Notes: a model not told the origin generated them from the letters alone. Counted from the stretch's first letter, positions 11,780-24,580 are shown. The stretch is DNA of 64,000 nucleotides from Pseudoscleropodium purum (GCA_963969395.1 OZ017797.1:7130001-7194000), one strand, 5' to 3'. A program made the numbers and translations.

Positions 11780-14700
11780 ATGACAGAAAATTCAACAGTG
11801 GCATTTAGAGAAGGGGACAAGCTAAAAGGTTTATCCAACTACTATGTCTGGGCACTTAAAATGAGGGTTGTGTTGCGAGTGGAAGGCCAGTGGGTGATAA
11901 CTAAAGCTGAACAGACACATACTGTTTTTCTGGTAACAATTGATGGAGATGCTTACACCAAAGCACAGTTGAAAATAAAGAAGATTCTGACTTGCAAGTT
12001 AGTGTTGCTGTCAGTCTCTGACGACATCATAGACTTGATCGTTGAGTACATTAATCCTGCTATTATGTGGAAGACCCTTAAGGAGTAAGGACGAATTCAA
12101 TTTAGATAATTAGCCGTAGATTCTCATGCTAATGGGACAATTCCAAACAATTAGAATGAACAAAGGGATCTCCATCAAAGACTACATCAAGAAAGCTTGA
12201 GAGTTGAGAAACCGATTGAGCAACATGGAGGAACGACTTTCAGATTGAAACTTTAATCAAATTGTGCTAAATGGTTTGCCGTGCTCCTTTGAAGGTACGA
12301 TCTAGACACTTGCACATCTAGATCCCAATATGACATTCAAAAAGTTGAGTGCTAGTCTCCTATTTAAATCGCATCGACGTCAATACCGAAATTAGCAACT
12401 GGGAGATGAAGAGGCCTTTGCAACAAGCTTCTAGAAAGAAGCAACAACTCACATCAAGGCTGAGGAGGATGCTCGCCACAAAGCGGAAGGGGACGTGGAT
12501 ACCCAGGCAGAGGATTCTATGGGATGCCACGACCTCCATCAACACCATATAGTATGCCAAGACCTCTACATGTGTGCTTTAATTGCCAGAAGCCAAGCCA
12601 AATTGCTAGAAACTACAAACAACCTCGTAATTCATATACTTATCTAAAGAATGATTCACCGAAAGTCACTAGATATGCCAACTCTAGGGAGTTTTTTGAT
12701 TCTCAATTAGAATATCAAGGATATGATCCTTACTATTTTGGAGGAAATGGTCCATGGTACTTAGATAGTGGAGCTAGTGGTCACGTCGTTGCTAATTACC
12801 AGAAACTGGATTGTTTTCCCAACTCCTTCGGAGTAGAAATCGGCGAAATCAAAACCGGAGGAGGGGAATCTCACTCAATGAGAGGATCTAGTTCAACTAC
12901 TGTAAAAACAGAGTCTGGTGAAATAAAATTGAAGCCTGTTAAATACGTACCTAGCATGAAAAAGAATTTAGTGTCAATAGGAGCTATTGCAGATGTTGGC
13001 CATAGTCTAATATTCTCAAGCCAATATTGTTGGATAGTAAATGCTCATGATCACATGATTGCATTTGGAAAAAGAGATGCCTAAAATGGATTATATTGTA
13101 AAACAAGTTAGTCAATGGCTCTTTCTACAAAGACTCCAAACCAATTGAAACTTTGACACCGAAGAATGGGTCATTTGAACTATGCTCATATGAATAATTT
13201 ATTATTGACTTCTAGTGTCCTTGGCTTGCCAAATATTGAACCACAAAAAGGAGCATACCATTACTGTCTTGCAGGAAACCATCGTAGAAAAAGCTTTCCG
13301 CAGAAGTTAGAAACTAGAGCCAATAGACTTGGAGAGAAAATACACTTTGACCTCATGGGACCCATGCAAGAACAATCACTTGGAGGATCTTCGTATATAT
13401 TGGTGTTTATTGATGATTTCTCAAAAAAAAAGTTGGATTTATTTTCTCAAAGACAAAAGTGAAACAATGGCCAAGTTCTGTGCATTTAAGAACAAAACCA
13501 AAGTAGAGACAGGAGTGAAAATATAAGTCTTGCAATTAGATAGAGGAAAGGAGTATACTTCAAAGGAGTTTATGAATTTTTGCATGGAGCAAGAATCCAT
13601 CGTGAATTAACACAAGCTCATACTCTACAACAGAATGGCATCTCCAAAAGAAAAAATCACACCCTGATGGAGCGAGCACGAAGCATTTCTAAAGACTACA
13701 ACTTGCCGATATCTTTGTAGACAGAAGCACTATCACATGCAAATTTCTTGGTCAACTAGAGCCCCACCAAGGCAAACTTTGGTGAGACTCTAGAAGGCAA
13801 GTATTCATGTACGAAACCAAATGTATCAAATCTGAAAATTTTTGGGTGTATTGCATACTTGCATGTACCAAAAGAACAACGTAAAAAACTCGACAACAAG
13901 ACACAAACTTGTCTTTTCCTAGGTTATGATAGCAACTCTAAAGTATATAGATTATTTGACAAAAATAGACAAAAAATAATAGTGAGTAGAGACGTTGTTT
14001 TTGACGAAGATAGAATAGGATATCAATTCCTAGCATTTCCCGAATTAGTCCAAAACTCATCTGGAAGCTCAGAGATCAGTTAGCTTGTGAATATTCTAGC
14101 CGAAATTGAACTTGGTGCTGATGTTGAAGAAGAGCCTACTAACACTATCATGTCTAGGTTGACAAAAACTGGCCCTACTTGGCCCATTGAATTTGCCCCA
14201 CTGAAAGCGAGATCAGGCCTACCGCAAGTGAAAGTGGGTACCCTGAATCATTAGAAAGCTTAGAGTTCCTAGAACCCAATGAAGACAATTTTAGAGAGCA
14301 AATAGATTTGCCCAGTGTAGACTTGTCAAGTCCAATGCGATCGAGAAAACCTCTTCTCGTAGATCGACGAGCAAGACCTCCGATTAGACGCTATCCTAGT
14401 TGAAACAGAAACCCATCAATAAAAATGCATGATTATTGGAGTCTCATATCAGAGTTGATAGATGAACCACTAGATTTCAAATTGGCAACTCAAAAGAAAG
14501 AATGGAGAGATGCTATCCGAAGTGAAATGGAATCCATATTAAAAAATCAAATATGAAGTATCATCGATCACCTTGCAAATGGAACACCGATTACAACAAA
14601 GTGGATTTTCAAAATCAAACAAAAATCAAATGGTGATATTAATAAGTTCAAAGCCCGTATTGTAGCAAGGAGATTCCAACAAAGAGAAGGAATGGATTAT

Positions 14701-16004
14701 CATAATATCTTTGGCCCTGTTGTCAGATGGTCCACTATTTGCTTGATTCTAGCACTGGCAGCAAAATACAATTGGCCACTTTCCCAGATGGATGTGATAA
14801 CCACCTTTCTAAATGGCAACATTGAGGAAGAAGTCTTGATGGAGATCCCTAATGGGTTTCTTGGAGCTGGAAACAAATCCAAATTTTGTAGGATTCACAA
14901 AGCCTTATACGGACTAAGACAATCATCTAAAGCCTGATACAACTACATAAGCTTGTGGCTCAACAACCAAGGACTAATCAAAAGCAATAGTGATCCAAAT
15001 CTATTTTACCTCAAAAGAGACAACAAATTGATACTTTTATCCTTATATGTAGATGATGTTTTGATCACTAGAGATGATCAAATAGAAATTTCTAGACTCA
15101 AGACCAAGTTACAAGAAAAATTCGAAATGATTGATCTAAGGGAGGTTGGCGAATATCTTGGAGTAGAAATCAATCGACAAAACAATGGAATATTTATATA
15201 CCAACGAGGATATACAATCAAGCTACTTGAGAAGTTCTAATTATCAAATTGTAATCCAACGAAGTTGCTGATTGACCCGAACACACAGCTTTAGAAAAAC
15301 ATTGGTACAGGGAAGGTCAATCCAGTACTATATCGCTCCTTAGTGGGAAGTCTCATCTACTTGACCAATATTCATCTTGACATATGCTATGCGGTGAGTT
15401 GTGTATCCAAATATATGCAGGAACTTAAGGAGGCAAATTTGCAAGCAGCCAAGAAAATCTTGAGATATTTAGGTGGTATGATTAATCATGGAATCCATAT
15501 GGCCTCAATAATGATACATTATACTACACCTATGCGGACCCAGATTGGGGGAGAGACATTGACACAAAAAGATCAGTATCTGGGACCCTACACAAAATCG
15601 GCAACTCAAACATTCACTGGATAAGTAAATTATAGCCGATAGTCTCTTTGTCAAGCACTGAAGCAGAGTATAAGGCACTTACTAATGTGGCCAAAGACAT
15701 AGTGTGCTTTTGAAGGTTGATATCAAAACTTGGGATAGACACAAGCAATTCCACACTATTGTTTAGTGACAATGAATCATACATAAAACTTGTGAAAAAT
15801 CCGGTCTTGCATGCGAGGACAAAACATATTGAAATCCAATATCATTTTATAAGAGAAACAACAAAAGCTAGAGATGTACAAGTTGACTATGTACCAACCA
15901 AAACTCAACTTGCGGACTTTGTCACCAAAACCCTACCACTCAAAAGCTTTATGGAGAATCAATACAGTGCAGGTATAATCTGCTCCCAAGCCATTCACTG
16001 CTGA
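11780..16004 (+). pseudogene. copia gag-pol polyprotein remnant
   Basis: Fragments in several frames appear in the order expected for Ty1/copia. Gag starts at the ATG at 11780. A degenerate zinc knuckle (CFNCQKP, with the His and last Cys lost) lies near 12575. The protease active-site motif WYLDSGASGH is near 12754. An integrase zinc-binding and core region runs from about 13166 (MGHLNYAH, then HFDLMGPM near 13345). The reverse transcriptase covers about 14570-15240, with LYVDDVLI near 15045. RNase H runs to about 15990, with FSDNESYIKL and HIEIQYHFI. Stops and frameshifts separate these blocks, for example after 12088, 13084, 13462 and 14938. No complete product could be made. Confidence 0.9.
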
Positions 16005-16244
16005 AACTTGGCCTGAGCCCAGTCAGGAGTCAATGAGTTGTCTATCCATAAGCCCCTTCTAGTGCACTTGTTCTTGAAGTCTGGTGCTTTGGGATGTTTG
16101 CGAGTCATTCAATTATCCCACCATTTGCTTGGATTGTCGGACAAGTGTCTCTAGTAAGTCTCTGAATTCTTTTGAGCATCACGGACAGCACTGGCGCTTC
16201 TCAGAACCTTGGTCGTGTCGCAACGAAGACCAATCAAGCATCGT

Positions 16245-16572
16245 TCAACAGCACTCCCTCGTAGTGGCTCTCTCTTCTGAAACAAAAAACCAGACATAAA
16301 CGAAGGCATCCTGAATATTGTTGTAGAGGTGCCAAACCCATGCTCCGAAGAGCCAAAGTAGCAATAGGCCCACCTGCACTAGTAGACATAGGTAGTTAAT
16401 AGTTATTCAATGTAAATAGCTATACTAGAAAATTATGAGATGTGATTAAGGTTCTCACCACAGACATCCGATCAACAAGCTCTTGAATTATCCGCAAACC
16501 ATCAAGTGGGAGACCCAAGAATCGAGACATGGTGTCGACAAACAAAGACTGTGGAATCCTAAGCGAGGGTGT
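16245..16572 (-). pseudogene. Antisense host-like two-exon fragment inside the retroelement
   Basis: Between pol and the 3' LTR, the minus strand has two open segments joined by a consistent intron. Exon a is 16572-16459 (38 codons, containing MSRFLGLPLDGLRI), then a donor GTGAGA. The intron is 85 bp and ends TGCAG. Exon b is 16373-16245 (42 codons plus TGA), strongly hydrophobic at first (VGLLLLWLFGAW) and like a membrane segment. Both junctions are phase 0. Copia elements normally have only a short non-coding stretch here. I infer a captured fragment of a host gene in antisense orientation, which would let its intron survive element transcription. I do not recognise the parent gene, and a chance open frame is possible. 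Confidence 0.4.
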
Positions 16573-16573
16573 G

Positions 16574-16787
16574 TGTTGAATAGCATCATGAATTCATAGT
16601 CAAGTATGCACCTTAAGTACACTAGATTAGCTTGTAACTGATACTAGTACAACTATTAGCTCACAACTGTAACACTAGAGAAGTTAGTGGAGATCGTAAC
16701 AGTAAAGTTGTAAACTGTATATATTCTGATGCTTTAATAACACATCGTATGCAACGTTAATGGCATCACAAATTTGTAATTTTGTCA
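16574..16787 (+). repeat. 3' LTR of the copia element
   Basis: 214 bp, beginning TGTTGAATAGC after the purine-rich tract 'aagcgagggtgtg' and ending TTTTGTCA before the GAAAC target duplicate. It is shorter than the 5' LTR by one internal deletion. Confidence 0.9.
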
Positions 16788-18376
16788 GAAACAGGGCACA
16801 GTTTTCTCCAGCATGAGCAGTGGTGCCACGTGTTGGCCCAGTCACAAGTGAATTTGGATATCCAACTGATGGAGTTACATTTAGATTCACGTTGTTAAGC
16901 TCCGGGCCGTCAAGCTTGCGAGCCGAAGCTGATCTGTGATGCAAACTTGTTCAGTAGTCAATGTTGAAATCATTAATGGCTAGAAAGTGGAGAGATAGAA
17001 TCATCATTCACTAAGAAGATCCAAGCCACTCAAGGCCTTGAGAGGTGATATGCTGGGTTTAAGGTTTTAAATTTGAAGGATCCGATTGAAGTTAAGTAGA
17101 GAATGCGGTGCTTGAGAGCCCGCCAGGCCCGGGACTTCAACTCCAACAGATGGACGTCGTCCTTTATTCCTAATGTCAGATACCAAAGAAAGAAACGTCA
17201 TTGAAGTTTCGGCTCAATTGCACAAAGGATGCCACCACCTGGCAAGCTTGCAGCACTAGCGAATGTAACCAGGTCTACACCTAAAATCATCCTCGCAATA
17301 AGTAGTTGAATGAGCTTTTCATGTTTTGGACATATGAATTGCAAAAAACTTGGAGGAGTAAACGGTACTCCCGCTGAAGTTTCAGCAAATGAATAAGTTC
17401 TTACTCAACTTCAACATCATCACATAGGCACAAAATAATTACTCTAGATAGGAAGACGCAATATCATTCTGAGGTGATCAGTTGGAAGAAATCAATCTTA
17501 TCCTTGCCCTGTTAAAGTTTGAAGGCGCTGATGGAAGGTAAAAGGTGAGACACACAAGGATATTTCACAATAAGTTTCCTCAGAAATGGTTGCTGTTGCA
17601 AAGTAAGCCCTCTTCCGCTGCAGAATCCAGAATCCAGTATCATCAGCTCTTGTTTTAGGCACCTTCATTGGCAAGAAGGGTTGGTATAAAAACTGGAGAG
17701 CATGTTTTGCAATCGCGCTGCACAAAGCACTGGCTACGCAATCGACTATACCCATATCAAACATCTGAAAATATTGAGCCCGTGACAACTAGAATGCTGC
17801 CATCTGAAGTTCACAATGTTGGCAAACCTTAGAAATTGACATTCTAACTTGCTCACATAACAAAAGACGGAAAAGAGGCAATAAGTCATTGACTCATGCT
17901 TCAAAGGAGACGAGCAATGTTCACTGAGTGAATGTGATCTCTCTCTCTGCCATTTGCCTACTGAAGTTGCTGCTGCGAGTGCCAGGCGCAACTTCGAAGT
18001 CAGTTGCTGGTGTTTTAGACAAGAACTGACGCAACAAACAGTCAAACATAAATAAATTTGGAGTGGAATTGATAAGAGTCAGCATGAGCTCTCACACTGA
18101 CCCGAGCACTCACTTCCTAAAGGACCTCCCAGCAACCAGCTTATCAATCGGACATCAATCCTAAAAACATCAGGGAGTGTACAGTAAAAAAGGGGAGTCA
18201 ACACATTTTCTGAGTTCCACGAATCCACCGCCATATTCCTCATCCTGAATATGTGAACATGAGAATAGAAATTGTTTGTTTGAACGGTGCAAACGACGTC
18301 AGAATTAAACAAAAATGGGGAAGAAAAGGTCCTCTTCCCGGTCTTCAGGACCGAGTTCGAAGTGTTCAACTCAGGT
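16788..18376 (-). other. Gene-like DNA with unassigned minus-strand coding fragments
   Basis: Composition is more balanced than the AT-rich intergenic DNA. On the minus strand, 16935-16788 is an open, coding-like stretch (for example SVGYPNSLVTGPTRG) preceded by a possible acceptor 'catcacag'. It is interrupted by the copia insertion at its GAAAC target. Another open stretch reading SVGVEVPGLAGSQAPHS lies near 17160-17070. These could be exons of a gene hit by the retroelement, but I cannot build a consistent model or name a family. Confidence 0.25.
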
Positions 18377-19720
18377 TCAAAGTGTGTGGTCCTGAACCAC
18401 ACTCGCCTCGGAAATTCTTCTCACCAGAAAATACGAATCTGCCATCAGTGAAAACTGAAGCTGCTGCCCTTCCTTTAAGTCATTGACGTGCACAAATCTG
18501 CTCCAATCAGGAGAAAGCGAAGTATACCTTGAAGAAATTTCTTGGCCTGCGACGAGAACTCACAACATAATTTCGAGAAATTTCATGTATACCTTGGAGT
18601 CTGACTGTCGTGAACGTGCTCGCCATGGGCCCTTATGAAGCGATCTGGAAATTCCTGCATGTGTAAACAGAAAGGCAGATTCAAATCAAGGTTTGAAATT
18701 TTCAAAGTGAATAGAAATTGTAAGAAGTCCTTCAGTTGCAGCCAAAATGATAAGAGGGTAATCTTCGTCAATGATTGATATATCACCACCTTTCAATCTG
18801 ATGATTTCGCAGAGTGTCGCGCATGAGAAGGCAATGTGCAAGATTCATTTGCAGTAATTTTGAAATGGAGGCTGCTAGCAATGAAACTCACAGATTGTCC
18901 TGCATTGAATTGCCCAGAAGATCCTCCGATGTCTGAGGCCTTGAATCGTTTGGAGAAGCGAGGCGGCACACGGGGATTTCCGGCCTGTTGGAATGGCGCA
19001 GGATTCTCCTCTCCACTGTCCCTGCGGAAGGCCTGATTGTGCTCATCCTGCTGGTGCACAGGAGAAGCGACACGGGATGGATTGTTGGTCTGTTCTTCTT
19101 TTTCTGAGCCAGAAGAACCATCTTCTTCTTCTTTAACTTCGTCAGGGCGTTCTCCCTGGTCTGGAAAATACGGAAACTTTCCGGGTCCTCGAAACACTTG
19201 AACTTCAAACTCTGATTTTGCATCCTCCCTGAGAACGAAAACCACGAAATCTCCCAGCTGGAGACGGTTGTCTACAGCAAAAGCAGGCCATCCACCAACG
19301 ATGGACACTTCCAATGTCGCAGCAACGCAGCAATGCGCAAGCCATGACCTTGAGGATCTTCCACTGGATGTCCGCACTCGAAGGGTAACCAATTCTCCAA
19401 CCTTGGCAGCGTGATCTTGCACAAACTTTTTGGGTACTGACTGCAAGAAACAAGAAAACGAGCACCCAAGGATTCGGTGATGAGCACCACAGAATCACAA
19501 ACGTAAAATAATATGGTTTGACGAGAGAAGTGCAACAGGGATTTCATGAACGTACCACTTTTGCATTTTGTTTGACTGTAGGACGATGAATTGCTGTCTT
19601 GCGGAGGACCTTCCAGAAGTGGATGCTTCCTGAGCTCTGCAGCTGTGCGAGAACATCAGGCATCTGGGCTACCTCCCCGGGATTTGGGGTCCTCAGCATC
19701 GGCTGCGTCTCTCGGTTCAT
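18377..19720 (-). CDS. B3-domain protein with two B3 DNA-binding domains
   Basis: The four-exon model on the minus strand is 19720-19556, 19440-18892, 18654-18593 and 18527-18377. All junctions are GT-AG and phases agree. Domain 1 starts HFWKVLRKTA at the end of exon 1 and continues SVPKKFVQDHA, then GGWPAFAVDNRLQLGD and FVVFVL, the usual B3 order of first strand, helix, 'W..F...N.L..GD' and final strands. An acidic, low-complexity linker follows. Domain 2 begins EFPDRFIRAHGEH and continues SPDWSRFVHVNDLKEG and LQFSL to a TGA at 18377-18379. B3 domains bind DNA in plant transcription factors (REM, ARF, ABI3 and related groups). Two domains with a linker resemble the REM type (inference). The ATG at 19720 is the first in-frame Met after a possible upstream acceptor, so a further 5' exon may exist. 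Expression is unknown. Confidence 0.75.
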
Positions 19721-19759
19721 CTTGTGCAGGAGGCAGTGTGTAAATCCACGAGAGCTCAC

Positions 19760-21291
19760 AAGTTTGGCTGCAAAGATGACTTAGAATAGTGAATTTTATT
19801 AATCCTCTGAAGTTCAAGTGAATCAAAGGAATCACATAAAAATGTGAGCGTAGAAGGAAATTGAACTACGAAATCAAGTAAAAAAAATGCATGTGAGTCA
19901 CACACAAGTTTTGGATGTAATGAACACCTTCTTCTACTCAACTCTTTAAGATAGCAAGGCATGGACAATACATGTATGGAGAGTGTAACATGTAAGTTGG
20001 GAACAAACTTACCAGATGTAAATTAGATGTTGCAATGGCCTAATCCAAGTTCTAAAAGAATTCTTCTCTTTAGATATTTACTATTAGTACAATTAGAATC
20101 TAGCATGTACTGTTTTTTTTTAAGCCCTTTGAAAATTAGAAATTGTTAAGTGCTCACCTCCTACCCTAGTAAACAAACCATGAAGAGGTGGATCAATATG
20201 ACTCCAATAGTTGTATTACACCTAATGAAGAGTCTACAACAACAAAGGATCCCAAGTAAAACCCTAAAGTAACAAACTCCCATCATCAAAGGACGGGAGT
20301 GGCTCCTTGATTGTTGGTGCTCCCCTATTCCTTGAAACAACTTAACCTTAGGGATTCCTTGTTTCATTTATAAAAAGGAGTTTTAGGAGCCTCACATTTT
20401 TAACAAATTCTTGCAATGTGCCTTTGAAACCCCAAGTGGCCATCAAGACAAGAAAAGCGGCAATGAGACAAACTTAAGGTGCATCACAAATGGACAAGGG
20501 GACAATAATGAAATTTTTTGAAACAATAGGTGAATAATCAACAACAAGAACGAACGATCAACAAAGTGTCTCACGTACCAAAGTTTGCGGTTTGTCTTTG
20601 TCAAAGCAAGCTTCTACTCTCACCTTTTGATTCCCTAAACGCCTCCCACTCCTCACTCTATTGCAAAGCCTAATAGCTTTGAAATCCTTACATCCCACTC
20701 TCACCTATTTCAAATTCCCACCTCTCACTTTTGCAGCACAGAACCCAAACCCACTATAGTAGATGAGTTCGTGATTCAACACTTGGAATAGCTCTCTCAA
20801 ACTCACTTCAATCCTCCTTGGCTCACTCCTCTTGGCTCCTTGTAGCAGATCTGTCACAACCGATGGACACGCAAATGGAGGCCGTTGACCACAACTCCCT
20901 CCTCCTACCTCTTTGCAATATCTCTTTTGTTCAATTTCCAAAATCTCGCTAAAATCCTGCCTCTTCTAAAATCAATAGTAGTGATAAATTTAGGCGACAT
21001 GAACAGCTACAAAAATTTTGAAAAGATTGACGGCATTTAAGGGGTCTATATTTCATCTAGTGACACTAATTGTATACCATTTGATTTTTTTTAAAGGTCA
21101 ATAACAACTAGCTTATTTATTTTGGAATTTCATCATTTTTTATTTCCATCCAATGACCAAGGATTTTTTAGAGAATGGGGGATAGAAGCAAGGTAGGGAG
21201 TTTGCATCACTTCATTACTTAGTGAACCATAAATTCAAAATTCAAAATTCCATCATTGAAAATTTTTGCATTCAAGTTATTATGAGTATCT
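19760..21291. other. Upstream flank of the B3 gene, then AT-rich DNA
   Basis: A possible splice acceptor ('tttgcag' on the minus strand) lies just above 19760. From 20160 to 20950 the composition is mixed, with a minus-strand open frame at 20705-20941 that has no recognised motif. From about 20950 the DNA is AT-rich and I see no gene. Confidence 0.4.
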
Positions 21292-21350
21292 TAATGGTAT
21301 ATTTGAGTGGATAGTGACTTGATACACCACTCATAGCAAATATACCATTA
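21292..21350. repeat. 59-bp imperfect palindrome
   Basis: TAATGGTATATTTG at the left pairs exactly with CAAATATACCATTA at the right. An inner AGTGG/CCACT pair and a short loop follow. It could form a hairpin and may be the remnant of a small foldback element. Confidence 0.7.
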
Positions 21351-21940
21351 GAGCAATATATTTTAGAAAATATTGTGTAAAGGCTACATGTCAAATTCAA
21401 ACTAGTGGTCTAAATTTTTTTGGCTCATTTCATTTCTATAATCTTACATATCTATAATTTTTTTAATTTCAATATACAAATCTTTGTAATCCTCACTTAA
21501 AAACAATATGGGATTATAAATTTTTTATTCATATTCGCACTTGTAATTGTATTTGTATTTATTTTCATATCCATATATGCAATTGTAATTATATTTACAC
21601 TAATTTATTTTGGAAGGGAAGGAGGTAATTTTTAACAAATTAAAGTAGTTGTTATTTTTATAAAGAAGGGTTGGATTGTTTTATGAGGTGATTGTCAATA
21701 TGTTGGAAAATGGTTTGCAAATACATGAAAAAATATTGAATCAAGAAATTTGATATTCATCTTTAAAGTCATTGTAAAATAGAATTTGATACTTGATGAA
21801 GAAAAATCTAAATCACTAATAATTTTGACAAAAAAATTTAGAATTGAAAACCCTAGTGGTCCAAATGTTCTAGTAAGCAACACATGTACTATGTTTTTGT
21901 TTTTGTTTTAAATTTTCAAAATTGAGTTCTAAAGGTCACT

Positions 21941-22875
21941 TTAACCCCTAAAGGTCGGAGACTATGTTTTCACCAAAAACACTCCCAAACTACCATTTCT
22001 AATACAAGCATCAAATTTCAGATGAAAAATATTTTAGAACACATGTAACCATAGAATCTTTTAGTAAACTAGTATCAAAATATGTGGAAAAAATTTCAAA
22101 ATTTTCCACTGAGTAGATTGCAAGATATTAACGTTTGAAGTGACCGTGTGAAAATATGAGCAATTGCACTTCACAAGGTCACATTTGTATGAAAAAATGT
22201 CCAAAATGGTGGTGCTTTTTTGGATTCATTCTTTAAGTCAAGTTGGCTACATGCTTGAAATTTTTTAAATCATTTGGAATTGCACAACATATAGGAAAAA
22301 AATAGTAAGTAGAAAGAAGTACAAAGTGATTCAAAACACTAAATTGTTAAGAATTTAATTATGGAATTGAAAAATTCCAATCCCAATGGTGTTAATGTAG
22401 TAATAAACAATCTACATCATATCTTTTTATTTTTTTTCAAAAAAATTAAAAATTGAATTAAATAAAGGACTCCAAAGTTTATTTTTGAATAGGGAATCCA
22501 TGACTACTCGCAAACTAGAACACCTCATAACTTTCATCTCATAAATCAAAATGGAATGATTCAAAGCTTTCTATATATAGAAAGAGAGAGAAAGATAGAG
22601 AAATCTAGATAATCAATTTCAAATTTTTATTTTTGAAAAAATAGTGATTTTTTAAGAATTTGTTTGGCTGCTCGCCAAGCATTGAAAATTACATATCATG
22701 CAATAAATTTTGAACCATGTAGTCAAAAGTTATGAAAATTGTTGGGCCTTGAAGATACTCCTTGGGCACATTTTGTGTGAAAATTTTAGCAAAAAAAACT
22801 AAAAACTCCACTTGTAGTGAGTTGCCCCAAATCACTATGTTGCCAAAAAACGCAATTTGGACCTTTAGGGGTTAA
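21941..22875 (+). mobile_element. TTAA-end terminal inverted repeat element, copy D (best preserved)
   Basis: A 935-bp block with a perfect 16-bp inverted terminus: TTAACCCCTAAAGGTC at 21941-21956 and GACCTTTAGGGGTTAA at 22860-22875. The interior matches copies A, B and C. If the outer TTAA is the target duplication, the element proper begins CCCCTAAAGG and ends CCTTTAGGGG, which fits the TTAA-plus-CC rule of piggyBac-type transposons (established for that superfamily). There is no coding frame, so it would be non-autonomous. The assignment to piggyBac is inference, and the ends alone cannot exclude another superfamily. Confidence 0.72.
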
Positions 22876-24123
22876 ATGTATTTATATTGATTTCATTGCC
22901 CACAAAATAAAACTCTATATACCTTTCATTTCAATAGTTGGCATTGAATGGTTCTAAAATTTTTGTGTTGATATTGGTTTGAACAATCAAATAAATAAAT
23001 AAACTTTTTATCTAGAATATAATTTTATTTACTCACTTTGACATTGAAATTTAAAAAATTGATAACTTTTATAATATTCATCAAAATGATGTGAAATAAA
23101 GGTACTCATGTAGATTAGGGCAATTAACATCCATTCTAAGAAAATTCATGGAAAAATTCCAAATAAAAAAGTCAGTAGAGCCTCTTCAAGTTCTTAAAAT
23201 ATCTAATTTGGACTCTTTAGTCCTTTAGGGGTTAAAACAAAATACAATTTTTTTAGCAAAATACTTAATTTTTACATTAGACTAAAGCTATTATGAATAT
23301 TAAGAATCATTGCAAATATAATAATACCACAAAAATTCAAAAGTGCATGCCTTGCATAGATAGAAGGATTAATATTACTACTATATTAGGGTTCTATTGC
23401 TCTCATTGTTGACAATTTTGATCAACTAATATATTATTATATTGAAGATTGAAAATCTATGAAATATTACATGTCAATGTTTAAAAAATATATCTTAAAT
23501 ATATAATTTATATAATTATAATTAATAATGTAGAAATTTAGAAAATTGAAGGCTGTACTTTAGATTTTTATTTGTTAGTTTTGAAAGGATTGAATTTAAG
23601 TAATAAAATATTATTAATCATCACTATATTTTTATATTTTTATTATACTTTTATTGAACTAAAATAAATTAGTCTTTTTAACACTAAGTTTCATTGTTTT
23701 TAAACTCAAGTGAAGAGATATAATTCTTAAAGAAATGGGTTGATTTGACTACTTAGTGCAAAAAAATGAAATACCCCTTCAAAGAACGATTTGTATAAAA
23801 ATCATACTTAAGATTAACTAGTGAATTAGTAAACTTCCTCATGTGAACTTTACATCTCAAGTACCTTAATATGTCCCTTCACTTTTTGTCTTTGTCCCCT
23901 TGTCTCTTTTTGTCTAAACTATCAACCTTCTCCTTTCCCGTTACAACCTTGTCCCTTTAAGTTATCTCAACCTTCTTTTTGTCCATTTGTATTGCATTAT
24001 TGCCCCCTTTCTCCTTTAAAGTTGCATATTTGTTCCTTTGTCATAATGTTTTTCAATTGCTATTTCCATTTGCTTCAAATCCTTTGCTTTCCTTCTAATC
24101 AAGCTTAGCTTTCTTTCCAATCC
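22876..24123. other. AT-rich intergenic DNA with a solo TTAA-family end
   Basis: At 23210-23235 the sequence '..agtcctttaggggttaa' repeats the right terminus of the TTAA-end family. No matching left end is obvious. Otherwise I see nothing but AT-rich DNA. Confidence 0.45.
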
Positions 24124-24580
24124 TTCACTTTGCTTTGAATTCTTTGCTTAGCTTTAAATCCTTTGGCTTCACTATTGTTGTCTTATTCTCCACTATGGGT
24201 ATCCTACTAGAATGGTGTAGCAGTATGATACAAGGTAAACCTTCTACAACTCTTTGTGCATTGCATCCTTGTCTTGGCCTAGTTTCAACCCTCTCTTTTC
24301 CATTCATGTTGTATTATTGATCTTTTGCTCAGTTGGATGTTAACTCTATTTGCGTCAGCTCCTTTACTTTCATTGCTTCGAATTCATCACTTTGCTTCAA
24401 ATCTCTTGCTTCACTATTGTTGTCTTAGTGTCCATTTGGGATTTACTTTCTATTGAAGTACTTAGTGTAGTAATGTGTTACAAGGTGAGGCTTCCACAAC
24501 TCCTTGGACTTCAAATCCTTGTCTTGGCTTGAATCTCAATTGTCTCCTTATCCATTCTTGTTGCATTATTTTGCCTTTGT
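24124..24580. repeat. Imperfect direct duplication, ~240-bp period
   Basis: 'ggcttcactattgttgtctta' near 24165 recurs near 24405, and 'ccttgtcttggc' and 'ccattc.tgtt' recur about 240-250 bp apart. The two units span about 24124-24325 and 24372-24580. Confidence 0.75.

Larger units (their letters stand above)
11050..16787 (+). mobile_element. Complete but decayed Ty1/copia LTR retrotransposon
   Basis: Two related LTRs of the form TG...CA bound a gag-protease-integrase-RT-RNase H body in copia order. The exact 5-bp target duplication GAAAC lies at 11045-11049 and 16788-16792. Directly after the 5' LTR is a primer-binding site TGGTATTAGAGC, matching the usual initiator-methionine tRNA type. Both LTRs start TGTTGA. 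The coding region has many in-frame stops and frameshifts, so the copy is inactive. The LTRs also differ by a deletion of about 40 bp, which indicates some age. A host-like antisense segment sits between pol and the 3' LTR. Confidence 0.92.

Noticed and set aside
16788..18376. A named gene flanking the copia insertion
   Set aside because: Several coding-like stretches exist on the minus strand, but I could not connect them by consistent splicing or recognise a domain.
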